The position numbers and the translations under genes are program-made. Below are positions 22,912 to 34,889 of a DNA stretch of 64,000 bases, piece after piece; positions within the stretch are counted from its first letter, which is position 1, and each line of letters opens with the position of its first letter. The stretch covers positions 22,772,001-22,836,000 of the forward strand of contig NW_027480422.1 in the NCBI RefSeq assembly GCF_051401765.1, written 5' to 3'. This DNA comes from Calliopsis andreniformis (lineage: Eukaryota; Arthropoda; Insecta; Hymenoptera; Andrenidae). Under the pieces are notes generated by a model that was not told the DNA's origin, searched no databases, and saw nothing but the letters and a program-made list of their open reading frames with translations.

Positions 22912-23907
22912 AACTATTCGATCTGGTGGAGCAACGCCCTAGAGCCAAGCCTAGGTTGCCCGGAACATAGATATGGCCATTACTTTCATACTGGATGCAA
23001 TTATTCATTTTATACGATGGAAATACTATTGTATTTTTATTCTATTTTATGCTTCGAGCGTTGACTTCTAAGGCACTAACTATTCGATCTGGTGGAGCAA
23101 CGCCCTAGAGTGAAGCCTAGGTTGCCCGGAACGTAGAAATGACCATACCATTCACACTGGTTGCAATAATTCCTGTTATACAAGGGAAAAACTGTTGTAT
23201 TTATATTGTATTTTATGCTTCGGGCGTCGACTTCTAAGGCCCTTACTATTCGATCTGGTGGAGCAACGCCCTAGAGCCAAGCCTAGGTTGCCCGGAACGT
23301 AGATATGGCCGTTACTTTCACACTGGATGCAATTATTCGTTTTATACGATGGAAAAACTGTTGAATTTATTCTGTATTTTATGCTTCGGGCGTTGACTTC
23401 TAAGGCCCTAACTGTTCGATCTGGTGGAGCAACGCCATAGAGTGAAGCCTAGGTTGACCGGAACGTAGAAATGACCATAACTTTCACACCCGTTGCTATT
23501 ATTCGTTTTATACGATGGAAAAACTGTTGTATTTGTTTTGTATTTTATGCTTCTGGCGTTGACTTCCAAGGCCCTGACAATTCGGTGTGGTGGAACAACG
23601 CCCTAGAGTGAAGCATAGGTTGCCCGGAACGTAGAAATGACCATCACTTTCACACTGGTTGCTATTACTCCTGTTATACGATGGAAAAACTGTTGTATCT
23701 TTATTGTATTTTATGCTTCGGGCGTTGACTTCTAAGGCCCTAACTATTCGGTCTTGTGGAGCAACGCCCTAGAGCCAAGCCTAGGTTGCCCGGAACGTAG
23801 ATATGGCCAATACTTTCACACTGGATGCAATTATTCGTTTTATACGATGGAATAGCTGTTGTACTTATTCTGTATTTTATGCTTCGGGCGTTGTCTTCTA
23901 AGGCGCT
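22912..23907 (+). repeat. 6-monomer HOR unit (996 bp), copy 1
   Basis: Six monomers recur at +996 bp (6 x 166). Diagnostic matches are GAGCCAAGCC followed by the TTCATACTGG monomer (22985/23981), TTCGAGCGTTG against TCCGAGCGTTG (23053/24049), and CCTTACTATTCG (23241/24237). The stretch near 23146-23230 breaks the match: it has ACAAGGGAAA where copy 2 has ACGATGGAAA. It looks like a conversion tract from another monomer family. Confidence 0.85.
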
Positions 23908-24638
23908 AACTATTCGATCTGGTGGAGCAACGCCCTAGAGCCAAGCCTAGGTTGCCCGGAACGTAGATATGGCCATTACTTTCATACTGGATGCAATTAT
24001 TCATTTTATACGATGGAAATACTATTGTATTTTTATTCTATTTTATGCTCCGAGCGTTGCCTTCTAAGGCACTAACTATTCGATCTGGTGAAGCAACACC
24101 CTAGAGTGAAGCCTAGGTTGCCCGGAACGTAGAAATGACCATCACTTTCACACTGGTTGCAATTACTCCTGTTATACGATGGAAAAACTGTTGTATCTTT
24201 ATTGTATTTTATGCTTCGGGCGTTGACTTCTAAGGCCCTTACTATTCGATCTGGTGGAGCAACGCCCTAGAGCCAAGCCTAGGTTGCCCGGAACGTAGAT
24301 ATGGCCGTTACTTTCACACTGGATGCAATTATTCGTTTTATACGATGGAAAAACTGTTGTATTTATTCTGTATTTTATGCTTCGGGCGTTGACTTCAAAG
24401 GCCCTAACTATTCGATCTGGTGGAGCAACGCCATAGAGTGAAGCCTAGGTTGACCGGAACGTAGAAATGACCATAACTTTCACACCCGTTGCTATTATTC
24501 GTTTTATACGATGGAAAAACTGTTGTATCTGTTTTGTATTTTATGCTTCTGACGTTGACTTCCAAGGCCCGAACAATTCGATGTGGTGGAACAACGCCCT
24601 AGAGTGAAGCATAGGTTGCCCGGAACGTAGAAATGACC
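23908..24638 (+). repeat. 6-monomer HOR unit, partial copy 2
   Basis: About 4.4 monomers of a second copy, ending near GCATAGGTTGCCCGG (24608-24622). After this the sequence switches to ACCATGTCTTGCACAC, unlike copy 1. The unit length of 996 bp is exactly half of the 12-mer seen elsewhere in the window. Confidence 0.82.
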
Positions 24639-27600
24639 ATGTCTTGCACACTGTTTGCAATTATTCCTGTTATACGGTGGAAAAGCTGTTGTATTTATAT
24701 TGTATTTAATGCTTCTAGCGTTGACTTCTAAGGCCGTACCTATTCGATGTGGTGCAGCAACGCCCTAGAGTGTAGCCTAGGTTGGCCGCATCGTAGAAAT
24801 GACCATATCTTTCACACTGGCTGCAATTATGCGTTTTATACGATTGAAAAGCCGTTGTATTTCTATTGCATTTTATGCTTCTGGCGTTGACTTGTTAGGC
24901 CCTAACTATTCGAACTGGTGGAAGAACGCCATAGAGCGAAACTTAGGTTGCTCGGAACGTAGAAATGACCATTACTTTCACACTGGTTGCAATTATCCGT
25001 TTTATACGATGGAAAGAATGTTGCATTTACATTGTATTTTATAGTTATGGCGTTGTCTTCTAGGGCCGTAGCTATTCGGTATGGTTGAGCAACGCCCTAG
25101 AGTGAAGCCTAGGTTGCCCGGAACGTAGAAATGACCATAGCTTTCATACTGGTTGCAATTATTCGTTTTATACGATGGAAACACTGTTGTATATATTTTG
25201 TATTTGGTGCTCCTGGCGTTGACTTCTTAGGCCCTAGCTATTGGATCTGGTGGATCAACGCCCTAGAGTGTAGCCTAGGTTGCCCGGAACGTAGAAATGA
25301 CCACAACATTCATACTGGTTGCAATTATTCGTTTTATAGGCTGGAAAAACTGTTGCATTTTTATTTTATTTTATGCTTCTGGCGTTGACTTCTAAGTCCC
25401 TAGCTATTCGATCTGGTGGACCAACGCCCTAGAGTGGAGCCTAGGTTGCTCGGAACGTAGAAATGACCATCTCCTTCACACTGTTTGCAATTATTCATAT
25501 TATACAGTGGAAAAACTGTTGCATTTATATTGTATTTTATGCTTCTGGCATTGACTTCTAAGGCCCTAACTATTCGATGTGGTGGAGCAACGCCCTAGAG
25601 TGATGCCTAGGTTGCCCGGAACGTAGAAATGACCATAGCTTTCACACTGGTTGCAATTATCCGTTCTATACAATGGAAAAGCTGTTCTATTTATTTTGTA
25701 TTTTATGCTTCGGGCGTTGACTTGTAAGTCCCTAACTATTCGGTCTGGTGGAGCAACGACCTAGAGTGAAGCCTAGGATGCACGGAACGTAGTAATGGCC
25801 ATTACCTTCACACTGCTTGCGATTATTCATTTTATACGATGGTAAAACTGTTGTAATTGGTTTGTATTTTATGCTTCAGGCGTTGACTTCTAAGACCGTA
25901 GCTATTCGATGTGGTGGAGCAACGCCCTAGAGTGAAGCCTAGGTTGCCCGGAACGTAGAAATGACCATTACTTCCACACTGTTTGCAATTATTCATATTA
26001 TACAGTGGAGAACTGTTGTATTTATATTGTATTTTATGCTTCTGGCATTGACTTCTAAGGCTCTAACTATTCAATGTGGTGGAGCAACGACCTAGAGTGA
26101 AGCCTAGGTTGCCCGGAACGTAGAAATGACCATAGCTTTCACACTGGTTGCAATTATTCCTGTTATACAAGGGAAAAACTGTTGTACTTATATTGTATTT
26201 TATGCTTCTGGCGTTGACTTCTTAGGCCCTAACTATTCGATCTGGTGGAGCAACGCCCTAGAGTGAAGCCTAGGTTGCCCGGAACGTGGAAGCGACCATT
26301 ACCTTCACACTGTCTGCGATTATTCATTTTATACGATGGTAAAACTGTCGTACTTAAGTTGTATTTTATTCTTCTGGCGTTGAATTCTAAGTCCCTAGCT
26401 ATTCGATCTGGTGGAGCAACGCCCTGGAGTGAAGCCTAGGCTACCCGGAACATAGAAATGACCAGTACTTTCACACTGGTTGCAGTTATTCCTGTTATAC
26501 AATGGAAAAACTGTTGCATTTTTATTGTATTGTATGCTTCTGGCGTTGTATTCAAAGTCCCTAACTATTCGATCTGGTGGAGCAACGCCCTGGAGTTAAG
26601 CCAAGGTTGCCAGGTACGAGGAAGTGACCATAACTTTTACACTGGTTGCAATTACTCGTTTTATACGATGGAAAAACTGTTGTATTTATTTTGTATTTTA
26701 TGCTTCGGGCGTTGACTTCTAAGGCCCTAACTATTCGATCTGGTTAAGCAACGGCCTGGAGTGAAGCCTAGGTTGCCCGGAACGTAGAAATGACCATTAC
26801 CTTCACACTGTTTGCGATTATTCATTTTATACGATGCTAAAACTGTTGTACTTAGGTTGTATTTTATTCTTCTGGCATTGAATTCTAGGTCCCTAGTTGT
26901 TCGATCTGGTGGAGCAACGCCCTAGAATGAAGCCTAGGTTGCCCGGAACGTAGAAATGACCATTACCTTCACACTGCTTGCAATTATACATTTTATACGA
27001 TGGAAGCACTGTTATACTTATGTTGTATTTTATTCTTCTGGCGTTGAATTCTAAGTCCCTAGCTATCCGATCTGGTGGAGCAACGCCCTGGAGTGAAGCC
27101 TAGGCTACCCGGAACATAGAAATAACCAGTACTTTCACACAGTTTGCAAATATACATTATATACGATGGAAAAAATGTAGTATCTATGTTGTATTTTATG
27201 CTTCTGGCGCTGACTTCTTAGGTCCTAACTATTGGATCTGGTGGAGCAACGCCCTGGGGTGAAGCCCAGGTTGCGCAGAACGTAGAAAAGATCATAACTT
27301 TCACACTGGTTTCAATTATTCGTTTTATACAATGGAAAAACTGTTCTATTTCTTTTGTATTTTATGCTTCGGGCGTTGACTTCTAAGGCCCTAGCTATTC
27401 GATCTGGTTAAGCAACGGCCTGGAGTGAAGCCTAGGTTGCCCGGATCGTAGAAATGACCATTACCTTCACACTGTTTGCGATTATTCATTTTATACGATG
27501 CTAAAACTGTTGTACGTAGGTTGTAGTTTATTCTTCTGGCGTTGAATTCTAAGTCCCTAGCTATTCGATCTGGTGGAGCAACGCCCTGGAGCGAAGCCTA

Positions 27601-28623
27601 GGCTACCCGGAACGCAGAAATGACTAGTACTTTCACACTGGTTGCAGTTATTCCTGTTATACAATGGAAAAACTGTTGCATTTTTATTGTATTTTATGCT
27701 TCTGGCGGTGTATTCAAAGTACCTGACTATTCGGTCTGGTGGAGCAACGCCCTAGAGTGAAGCCTAGGTTGCCCGGGACGTAGTAATGGCCATTACCTTC
27801 ACACTCTTTGCGATTATTCATTTTATACGATGGTAAAACTGTTGTACTTGGGTGGTATTTTATGCTTCTGGCCGTGACTTCTAAGGCCCTAACTATTCTA
27901 TGTGGTGGAGCAACGCCCTAGAGTGAAACCTAGGTTGCCCGGAACGTAGAAATGACCATAGCTATCACACAGGTTGCAATTATTCCTGTTATACAAGGGA
28001 AACACTGTTGTATTTATATTGTATTTTATGCTTCTGGCGTTGACTTCTTAGGCCCTAACTATTCGATCTGGTAGAGCAACGCCCTAGAGTGAAGCCTAGG
28101 GTGCCCTGAACGTGGAAGTGACCATTACCTTCACACTGTTTGCGATCATTCATTTTATACGATGGAAAAACTGTTGTACTTATTTTGTATTTTATTCTTC
28201 TGGCGTTGAATTCTAAGTCCCTAGCTATTCGATCTGGTGGTGCAGCGCCCTAGAGTGAAGCCTAGGTTACCCGGAACATAGAAATGACCAGTACTTTTAC
28301 ACTGGTTGTAGCTTTCCTGTTATACAATGGAAAAACTGTTGCATTTTTATTGTATTTTATGCTTCTGGCGTTGTATTCAAAGTCCCTAACTATTCGATCT
28401 GGTGGAGCAACGACCTGGAGTTAAGCCTAGGTTGCCCGGAACGTAGAAATGACCATAACTTTCACACTGTTTGCAATCATTCATTTTATACGATGGAAAA
28501 GCTGTTGTATTTATATTGTATTTTGTGCTTCTGGAGTTGACTTCTAAGGCCGTAGCTATTCGATGTGGTGGAGCAACGCCCAAGAGTGAAACCTAGGTTG
28601 CCCGAAACGTAGAAATGACCATC
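24639..28623 (+). repeat. Diverged satellite monomers, 24 units
   Basis: About 24 heterogeneous monomers. New variant words appear here: TTCTAAGTCCCTAGC at the monomer start, TTGTATTCAAAGTCC near 26546, and TTGCGATTATTCATTTTATACG near 26815. A recurrent 165-bp monomer with GTAGCTTTCCTG occurs near 28308 and again near 30466. No non-satellite insertion was seen. Confidence 0.85.
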
Positions 28624-29453
28624 ACTTTCACACTGGTTGCTATTATTCCTTTTATACGATGGAAAAACTGTTGTATTTTTATTGTATTTTATGCTTCTGG
28701 CGTTGACTTCTAAGTCACTAGCTATTCGATCTGGTGGTGCAGCGCCCTAGAGCGAAACCTAGGTTGCCCGGAACGTAGAAATGACCAGTACTTTCACACT
28801 GGTTGCAGTTATTCCTGTTATACAATGGAAAAACTGTTGCATTTTTATTGTATTTTATGCTTCTGCCGTTGTATTCAAAGTCCCCAACTATTCGATCTGG
28901 TGGAGCAACGCCCTGGAGTTAAGCCAAGGTTGCCCGGAACGTAGAAATGACCATAACGTTCACACTGGTTGCAATTATTCCTTCTATACAATTAAAAAAC
29001 TGTTCTATTTGTTTTGTATTTTATGCTTCTGGCGTTGACTTCTAAGTCCCTAGCCATTCGATCTGGTGGACCAACGCCCTAGAGTGAAGCCTAGGTTGCC
29101 CGGAACGTAGAAATGACCATCACCTTCACTCTGGTTGCAATTATTCCTGTTATACGATGGAAAAACTGTTGTATTTATATTATATTTTATGCTTCAGGCG
29201 TTGACTTCTAAGGCCGTAGCTATTCGATGTGGTGGAGGAACGCCCTAGAGTGAAGCCTAGGTTGCCCGGAACGTAGAAGTGGCCATTACTTCCACACTGT
29301 ATGCAATTATTCACATTATACAGTGGAAAAACTGTTGTATTTATATTGTATTTTATGCTTCTGGCATTGACTTGTAAGGCCCTTACTATTCGATGTGGTG
29401 GAGCAACGCCCTAGAGTGAAGCCTAGGTTGCCCGGAACGTAGAAATGACCATA
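28624..29453 (+). repeat. 5-monomer block (830 bp), first copy
   Basis: This block is repeated at 30615-31444 with offset 1991 (12 monomers minus 1 nt). About eight substitutions were seen, roughly 99% identity. It is bounded by ACCATCAC against ACCATTAC on the left and ACCATAGC against ACCATAAC on the right. It includes distinctive TTCTGCCGTTGTATTCAAAG and ACAATTAAAAAACTG words (28861 and 28987). Confidence 0.88.
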
Positions 29454-30614
29454 GCTTTCACACTGGTTGCAATTATTCCTGTTATACAAGGGAAAAACTG
29501 TTGTAATTATACTGTATTTTATGCTTCGGGCGTTGACTTCTAAGGCCCTAACTATTCGATCTGGTGGAGCAACGCCCAAGAGTGAAACCTAGGTTGCCCG
29601 GAACGTAGAAATGACCATTACTTTCACACTGGTTGCTATTATTCCTTTTAGACGATTGACAAACTTTTGTATTTTTATTGTATTTTATGCTTCTGGCGTT
29701 GACTTCTAAGTCCCTAGCTATTCGATCTGTTGGAGCAACGCCCTAGAGCGAAACCTAGGTTGACCGGAACGTTGAAATGGCCGTTACTCCCACACTGTTT
29801 GCAATTATTCATATTATACAGTGGAAAAACTGTTGTACTTATATTGTATTTTATGCTTCTGGCGTTGACTTCTTATGCCCTAACTATTCTATCTGGTGGA
29901 GCAGCGCCCTACAATTAAGCCTAGGTTGCCCGGACCGTAGAAGTGACCATAGCTTTCACACTGGTTGCAATTATTCCTGTTATACAAGGGAAAAACTGTT
30001 GTATTTATATTGTATTTTATGCTTCTGGCGTTGACTTCTTAGGCCCTAACTATTCGATCTGGTGGAGCAACGCCCTAGAGTGAAGCCTAGGATGCCCGGA
30101 AGGTAGAAATGGCCATTACCTTCACACTGTTTGCGATTATTCATCTTATACGATGGTAAAACTGTTGCATTTTTATTGTATTTTATGCTTCTGCCGTTGT
30201 ATTCAAAGTCCCCAACTATTCGATCTGGTGGAGCAACGCCCTGGAGTTAAGCCTAGGTTGCCCGGAACGTAGAAATGACCATTGCCTTATCACTGCTTGC
30301 AATTATACATTTTATACGATGGAAAAACTGTTGTACTTATTTTGTATTTTATTCTTCTGGCGTTGAATTCTAAGTCCCTAGCTATTCGATCTGGTGGTGC
30401 AGCGCCCTAGAGTGTAGCCTAGGTTACCCGGAACATAGAAATGCCCAGTACTTTTACACTGGTTGTAGCTTTCCTGTTATACGGTGGAAAAACTGTTGCA
30501 TTTTTATTGTATTTTATGCTTCTAGCGTTGTATGCAAAGTCCCAAACTAATCGATCTGGTGGAGCAACGCGCTGGAGTTAAGCCTAGGTTGCCCGGAACG
30601 TAGAAATGACCATT
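29454..30614 (+). repeat. Diverged monomers between the two 830-bp blocks
   Basis: Seven monomers with no close duplicate at +1991. The interval contains a 165-bp monomer near 30466 (GTAGCTTTCCTG), which explains the 1991-bp spacing. It is satellite only. Confidence 0.85.
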
Positions 30615-31444
30615 ACTTTCACACTGGTTGCTATTATTCCTTTTATACGATGGAAAAACTGTTGTATTTTTATTGTATTTTATGCTTCTGGCGTTGACTT
30701 CTAAGTCACTAGCTATTCGATCTGGTGGTGCAGCGCCCTAAAGCGAAACCTAGGTTGCCCGGAACGTAGAAATGACCAGTACTTTCACACTGGTTGCAGT
30801 TACTCCTGTTATACAATGGAAAAACTGCTGCATTTTTATTGTATTTTATGCTTCTGCCGTTGTATTCAAAGTCCCCAACTATTCGATCTGGTGGAGCAAC
30901 GCCCTGGAGTTAAGCCAAGGTTGCCCGGAACGTAGAAATGACCATAACGTTCACAGTGGTTGCAATTATTCCTTCTATACAATTAAAAAACTGTTCTATT
31001 TGTTTTGTATTTTATGCTTCTGGCGTTGACTTCTAAGTCCCTAGCCATTCGATCTGGTGGACCAACGCCCTAGAGTGAAGCCTAGGTTGCCCGGAACGTA
31101 GAAATGTCCATCACCTTCACTCTGGTTGCAATTATTCCTGTTATACGATGGAAAAACTGTTGTATTAATATTATATTTTACGCTTCAGGCGTTGACTTCT
31201 AAGGCTGTAGCTATTCGATGTGGTGGAGGAACGCCCTAGAGTGAAGCCTAGGTTGCCCGGAACGTAGAAGTGGCCATTACTTCCACACTGTATGCAATTA
31301 TTCACATTATACAGTGGAAAAACTGTTGTATTTATATTGTATTTTATGCTTCTGGCATTGACTTGTAAGGCCCTTACTATTCGATGTGGTGGAGCAACGC
31401 CCTAGAGTGAAGCCTAGGTTGCCCGGAACGTAGAAATGACCATA
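30615..31444 (+). repeat. 5-monomer block (830 bp), second copy
   Basis: This is the second copy of 28624-29453. Substitutions include TTATTCC to TTACTCC near 30799 and CTGTTGC to CTGCTGC near 30827. With the first copy it gives one more instance of 12-monomer spacing in this array. Confidence 0.88.
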
Positions 31445-32731
31445 ACTTTCACACTGTTTGCAATCATTCATTTTATACGATGGAAAAGCTGTTGTATTTT
31501 TACTGTATTTTATGCTTCTGGCGTTGACTTCTAAGTCCGTAGCTATTCGATCTGATGGAGCAACGCCCTAGAGCGAAACCTAGGTTGCCCGGAACGTAGA
31601 AATGACCTGTACTTTCACACTGATTGCAATTATTCCTGTTATACAATTTAAAAACTGTTGCATTTTTAATGTATTTTATGCTTCTGCCGTTGTATTCAAA
31701 GTACCCAACTACTCGATCTGGTGGAGCAACGCCATGGAGTTAAGCCTAGGTTGCCCGGAACGTAGAAATGACCATAACTTTAACACTGGTTGCAATTACT
31801 CGTTCTATACAATGGAAAAACTGTTCTATTTATTTTGTATTTCATGATTCGGGCGTTGACTTCTAAGGCCCTAACCATTCGATCTGGTGGAGCAACGCCC
31901 CAGACTGAAGCCTAGGTTGCACGGAACGTAGAAATGACCATCACTTTCACACTGGTTGCAGTTACTCCTGTTATGCGGTGATAAAACTGTTGCATTTTTA
32001 TTGTATTTTATGCGTCTGGCGTTGTTTTCTAAGGCCCTAGCTATTCGACCTGGTGGAGCAACGCCCTAGAGTGAAGCCTAGGTTGCCCGGAACGTAGAAA
32101 TGACCATTACTTTCAGACTGTTTGCAATTATTCATTTTATACAATGGAAAAACTGTTTTATTTATATTGTATTTTATGCTTCTGGCGTTGACTTCTAAGG
32201 TCCTAGCAATTCGATCTCTTGGAGCAACGTCCAAGAGTGAGGCCTATGTTGCCCGGAACGTAGAAATGACCATTACTTTCACACTGGTTGCAATTATACC
32301 TTTTATACGATGGAAAAACTGTTGTAATTTTATTTTATTTTATGCTTCTGGCGTTGACTTCTTAGGCCCTAACTTTTCGATCTGGTGGAGCAACGCCCTA
32401 GAGTGAAGCCTAGGTTGCCCGGAACGTAGAAATGACCATTACTTTCACACTGTTTGCAATTATTCATTTTATAAAACGGAAAAACTGTTGTATTTATATT
32501 GTATTTTATGCTTCTGGCGTTGACTTCTAAGGCCCTAACCATTCGACGTGGTGGAGCAACGCCCTAGAGCGAAACCTAGGTTGCCCGGAACGTAGAAATG
32601 ACCATTACTTTCACACTGGTTGCAATTATTCGTTTTATACGATGGAAAAACTGTTGTATTTCTATTTTATTTTATGCTTCTGGCGTTGACTTCTTTGGCC
32701 CTAACTATTGGATCTGGTGGAGCAACGCCCC
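31445..32731 (+). repeat. Satellite monomers leading into the 13-mer HOR
   Basis: Nearly eight monomers. The variant TCGATCTCTTGGAGCAACG with GTCCAAGAG (near 32211) first appears here and recurs near 33540, 35698, 39847 and later. This marks the transition to the families that dominate the right half. No gene was seen. Confidence 0.85.
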
Positions 32732-34889
32732 AGAGTGAAGCCTAGGTTGCCCGGAACGTAGAAATGACCATCACTTTCACACTGGTTGCAACTATTCCTG
32801 TTATACGATGGAAAAACTGTTGTGATTTTCTTGTATTTTATGCTTCTGGCGTTGACTCCTATGGCCCTAACTATTCGACGTGGTGGAGCAACTCCCAAGA
32901 GCGAAACCTAGGTTCCCCGGAACGTAGATATGACTACTACTTTCACACTGGTTGCAATTATCCCTGTTATACGATCTACAAGCTGCTGGATTTTTATTGT
33001 ACTTTATGTTTCTGGCGTTGACTTCTTAGGCCCTAACTATTGGATCTGGTGGACCAACGCCCTAGAGTGAAGCATAGGATGCCCGGAGAGTAGAAATGGC
33101 CATTACCTTCAGACTGGTTCCAATAATTCGTTTTATACGGTGGAAAAACTGTTGTACTTATATCATATTCTATGCTTCTGGCGTTGACTCCTATGGCCCT
33201 AACTATTCGACGTGGTGGAGCAACGCCCAAGAGCGAAACCTAGGTTGCCCGCAACGCAGATATGACTATTACTTTCACACTGGTTGCAATTATCCCTGTT
33301 ATGCGATCTACAAGCTGTTGCATTTTTATTGTATTTTATGCGTCTGGCGTTGTTTTCTAAGGCCCTAACTTATCGACCTGGAGGAGCAACGCCCTAGAGT
33401 GAAGCCTAGGTTGCCCTGAACGTAGAAATGACCATTACTTTCACACTGTTTGTAATTATTCATTTTATACAATGGAAAGACTGTTGTATTTATATTGTAT
33501 TCTATGCTTCTGCAGTTGACTTCTAAGGTCCTAGCTATTCGATCTCTTGGAGCAACGTCCAAGAGTGAAGCCTATGTTGCCCGGAACGTAGAAATGACCA
33601 TTTCTTTCACACTGGTTGCAATTATTCCTGTTTTACGACGGAAAAACCTTTGTATTTATTTTGTATTTGATGCTCCTGGCGTTGGCTTCTTAGGCCCTAA
33701 CTATTGGATCTGGTGGACCAACGCCCTGGAGTTATGAATAGGTTGCCCCGAACGTAGAAATGACCATCACTTTCACACTGGTTGCAATTATTCCTGTTAT
33801 ACGATGGAAAAACTGTTGTAGTTTTATTTTATTTTATGCTTTTGGCGTTGACTTCTTAGGCCCTAATTTTTCGATCTGGTGGGGCAACGTCCATGAGTGA
33901 AGCCTATGGTGCCTGGAACGTAGAAGTGACCATTACTTTCACATTGGTTGCAATAATTCCTGTTATACGATGGAAAAACTGTTGTAGTTTTATTTTATTT
34001 TATGCTTCTGGCGTTGATTTCTTAGGCCCTAATTTTTCGATCTGGTGGGGCAACGTCCATGAGTGAAGCCTATGTTGCCTGGAACGTAGAAGTGACCATT
34101 ACTTTCACACTGGTTGCAATTGTACCTTTTATACGATGGAAAAACTGTTGTTATTTTATTTCATTTTATGCTTCTGGCGTTGACTTCTTAGGCCCTAACT
34201 TTTCGATATGGTGGGGCAACGTCCAAGAGTGAAGCCTATGTTGCCCGGAACGCAGAAATGACCATTACTTTCACACTGGTTGCAATTATACCTTTTATAC
34301 GATGGAAAGACTGTTGTATTTATATTGTATTTTATGATTCTGGCGTTGACTTCTAAGGCCCTAACCATTTGACGTGGTGAAGCAACGCCCTAGTGCGAAA
34401 CCTAGGTTGCCCCGGACGTATCAATGACCACTACTTTCACACTGGTTGCAATTATTCCTGTTATACCATGGACAAACTGTTGGATTTTTATTGTATTTTA
34501 TGCTTCAGGCGTTGAATTCTAAGTCCCTAGCTATTCGATCTGGTGGAGCAACGCCCTAGAGTGATGCCTAGGTAGTCCAGGGCGTTGAAATGACCATTAC
34601 TTTCACACTGTTTGCAATCATTCATTTTATACAACGGAAAAACAGTTGTATTTATATTGTATTTTATGCTTCTGGCGTTGATTCCTAAGGCCCTAACTAT
34701 TGGATCTGGTGGACCAACGCCGTAGAGTGAAGCCTAGGATGCCCGGAGCGTAGAAATGTCCATTACTTTCAGAATGGTTGCAATTATTCGTTTTATACGA
34801 TGGAAAAACTGTTGTACTTATATCGTATTTTATGCTTCTGGCGTTGGCTTCTTAGGCCCTGACTTTTGGATCTGGTAGACCAACGCCCT
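32732..34889 (+). repeat. 13-monomer HOR unit (2158 bp), copy 1
   Basis: Thirteen monomers recur at +2158 bp (32764 to 34922 and 33365 to 35523). Characteristic monomers carry CTGTTGTGATTTTCTTG near 32817, CTACAAGCTGCTGG near 32977, and the CENP-B-box-like TTCGTTTTATACGGTGG at 33127. The left limit is set by CCCCAGAG here against CCCTAGAG in copy 2. Identity with copy 2 is very high by eye. Confidence 0.93.
33126..33142 (+). other. CENP-B-box-like motif, 8 of 9 essential positions
   Basis: The sequence TTCGTTTTATACGGT fits TTCGnnnnAnnCGGG except for the final G, which is T. It lies in the variable box of the monomer (104-120). Binding is not shown; the match may be chance selected from a window of near-repeats. 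Confidence 0.35.
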
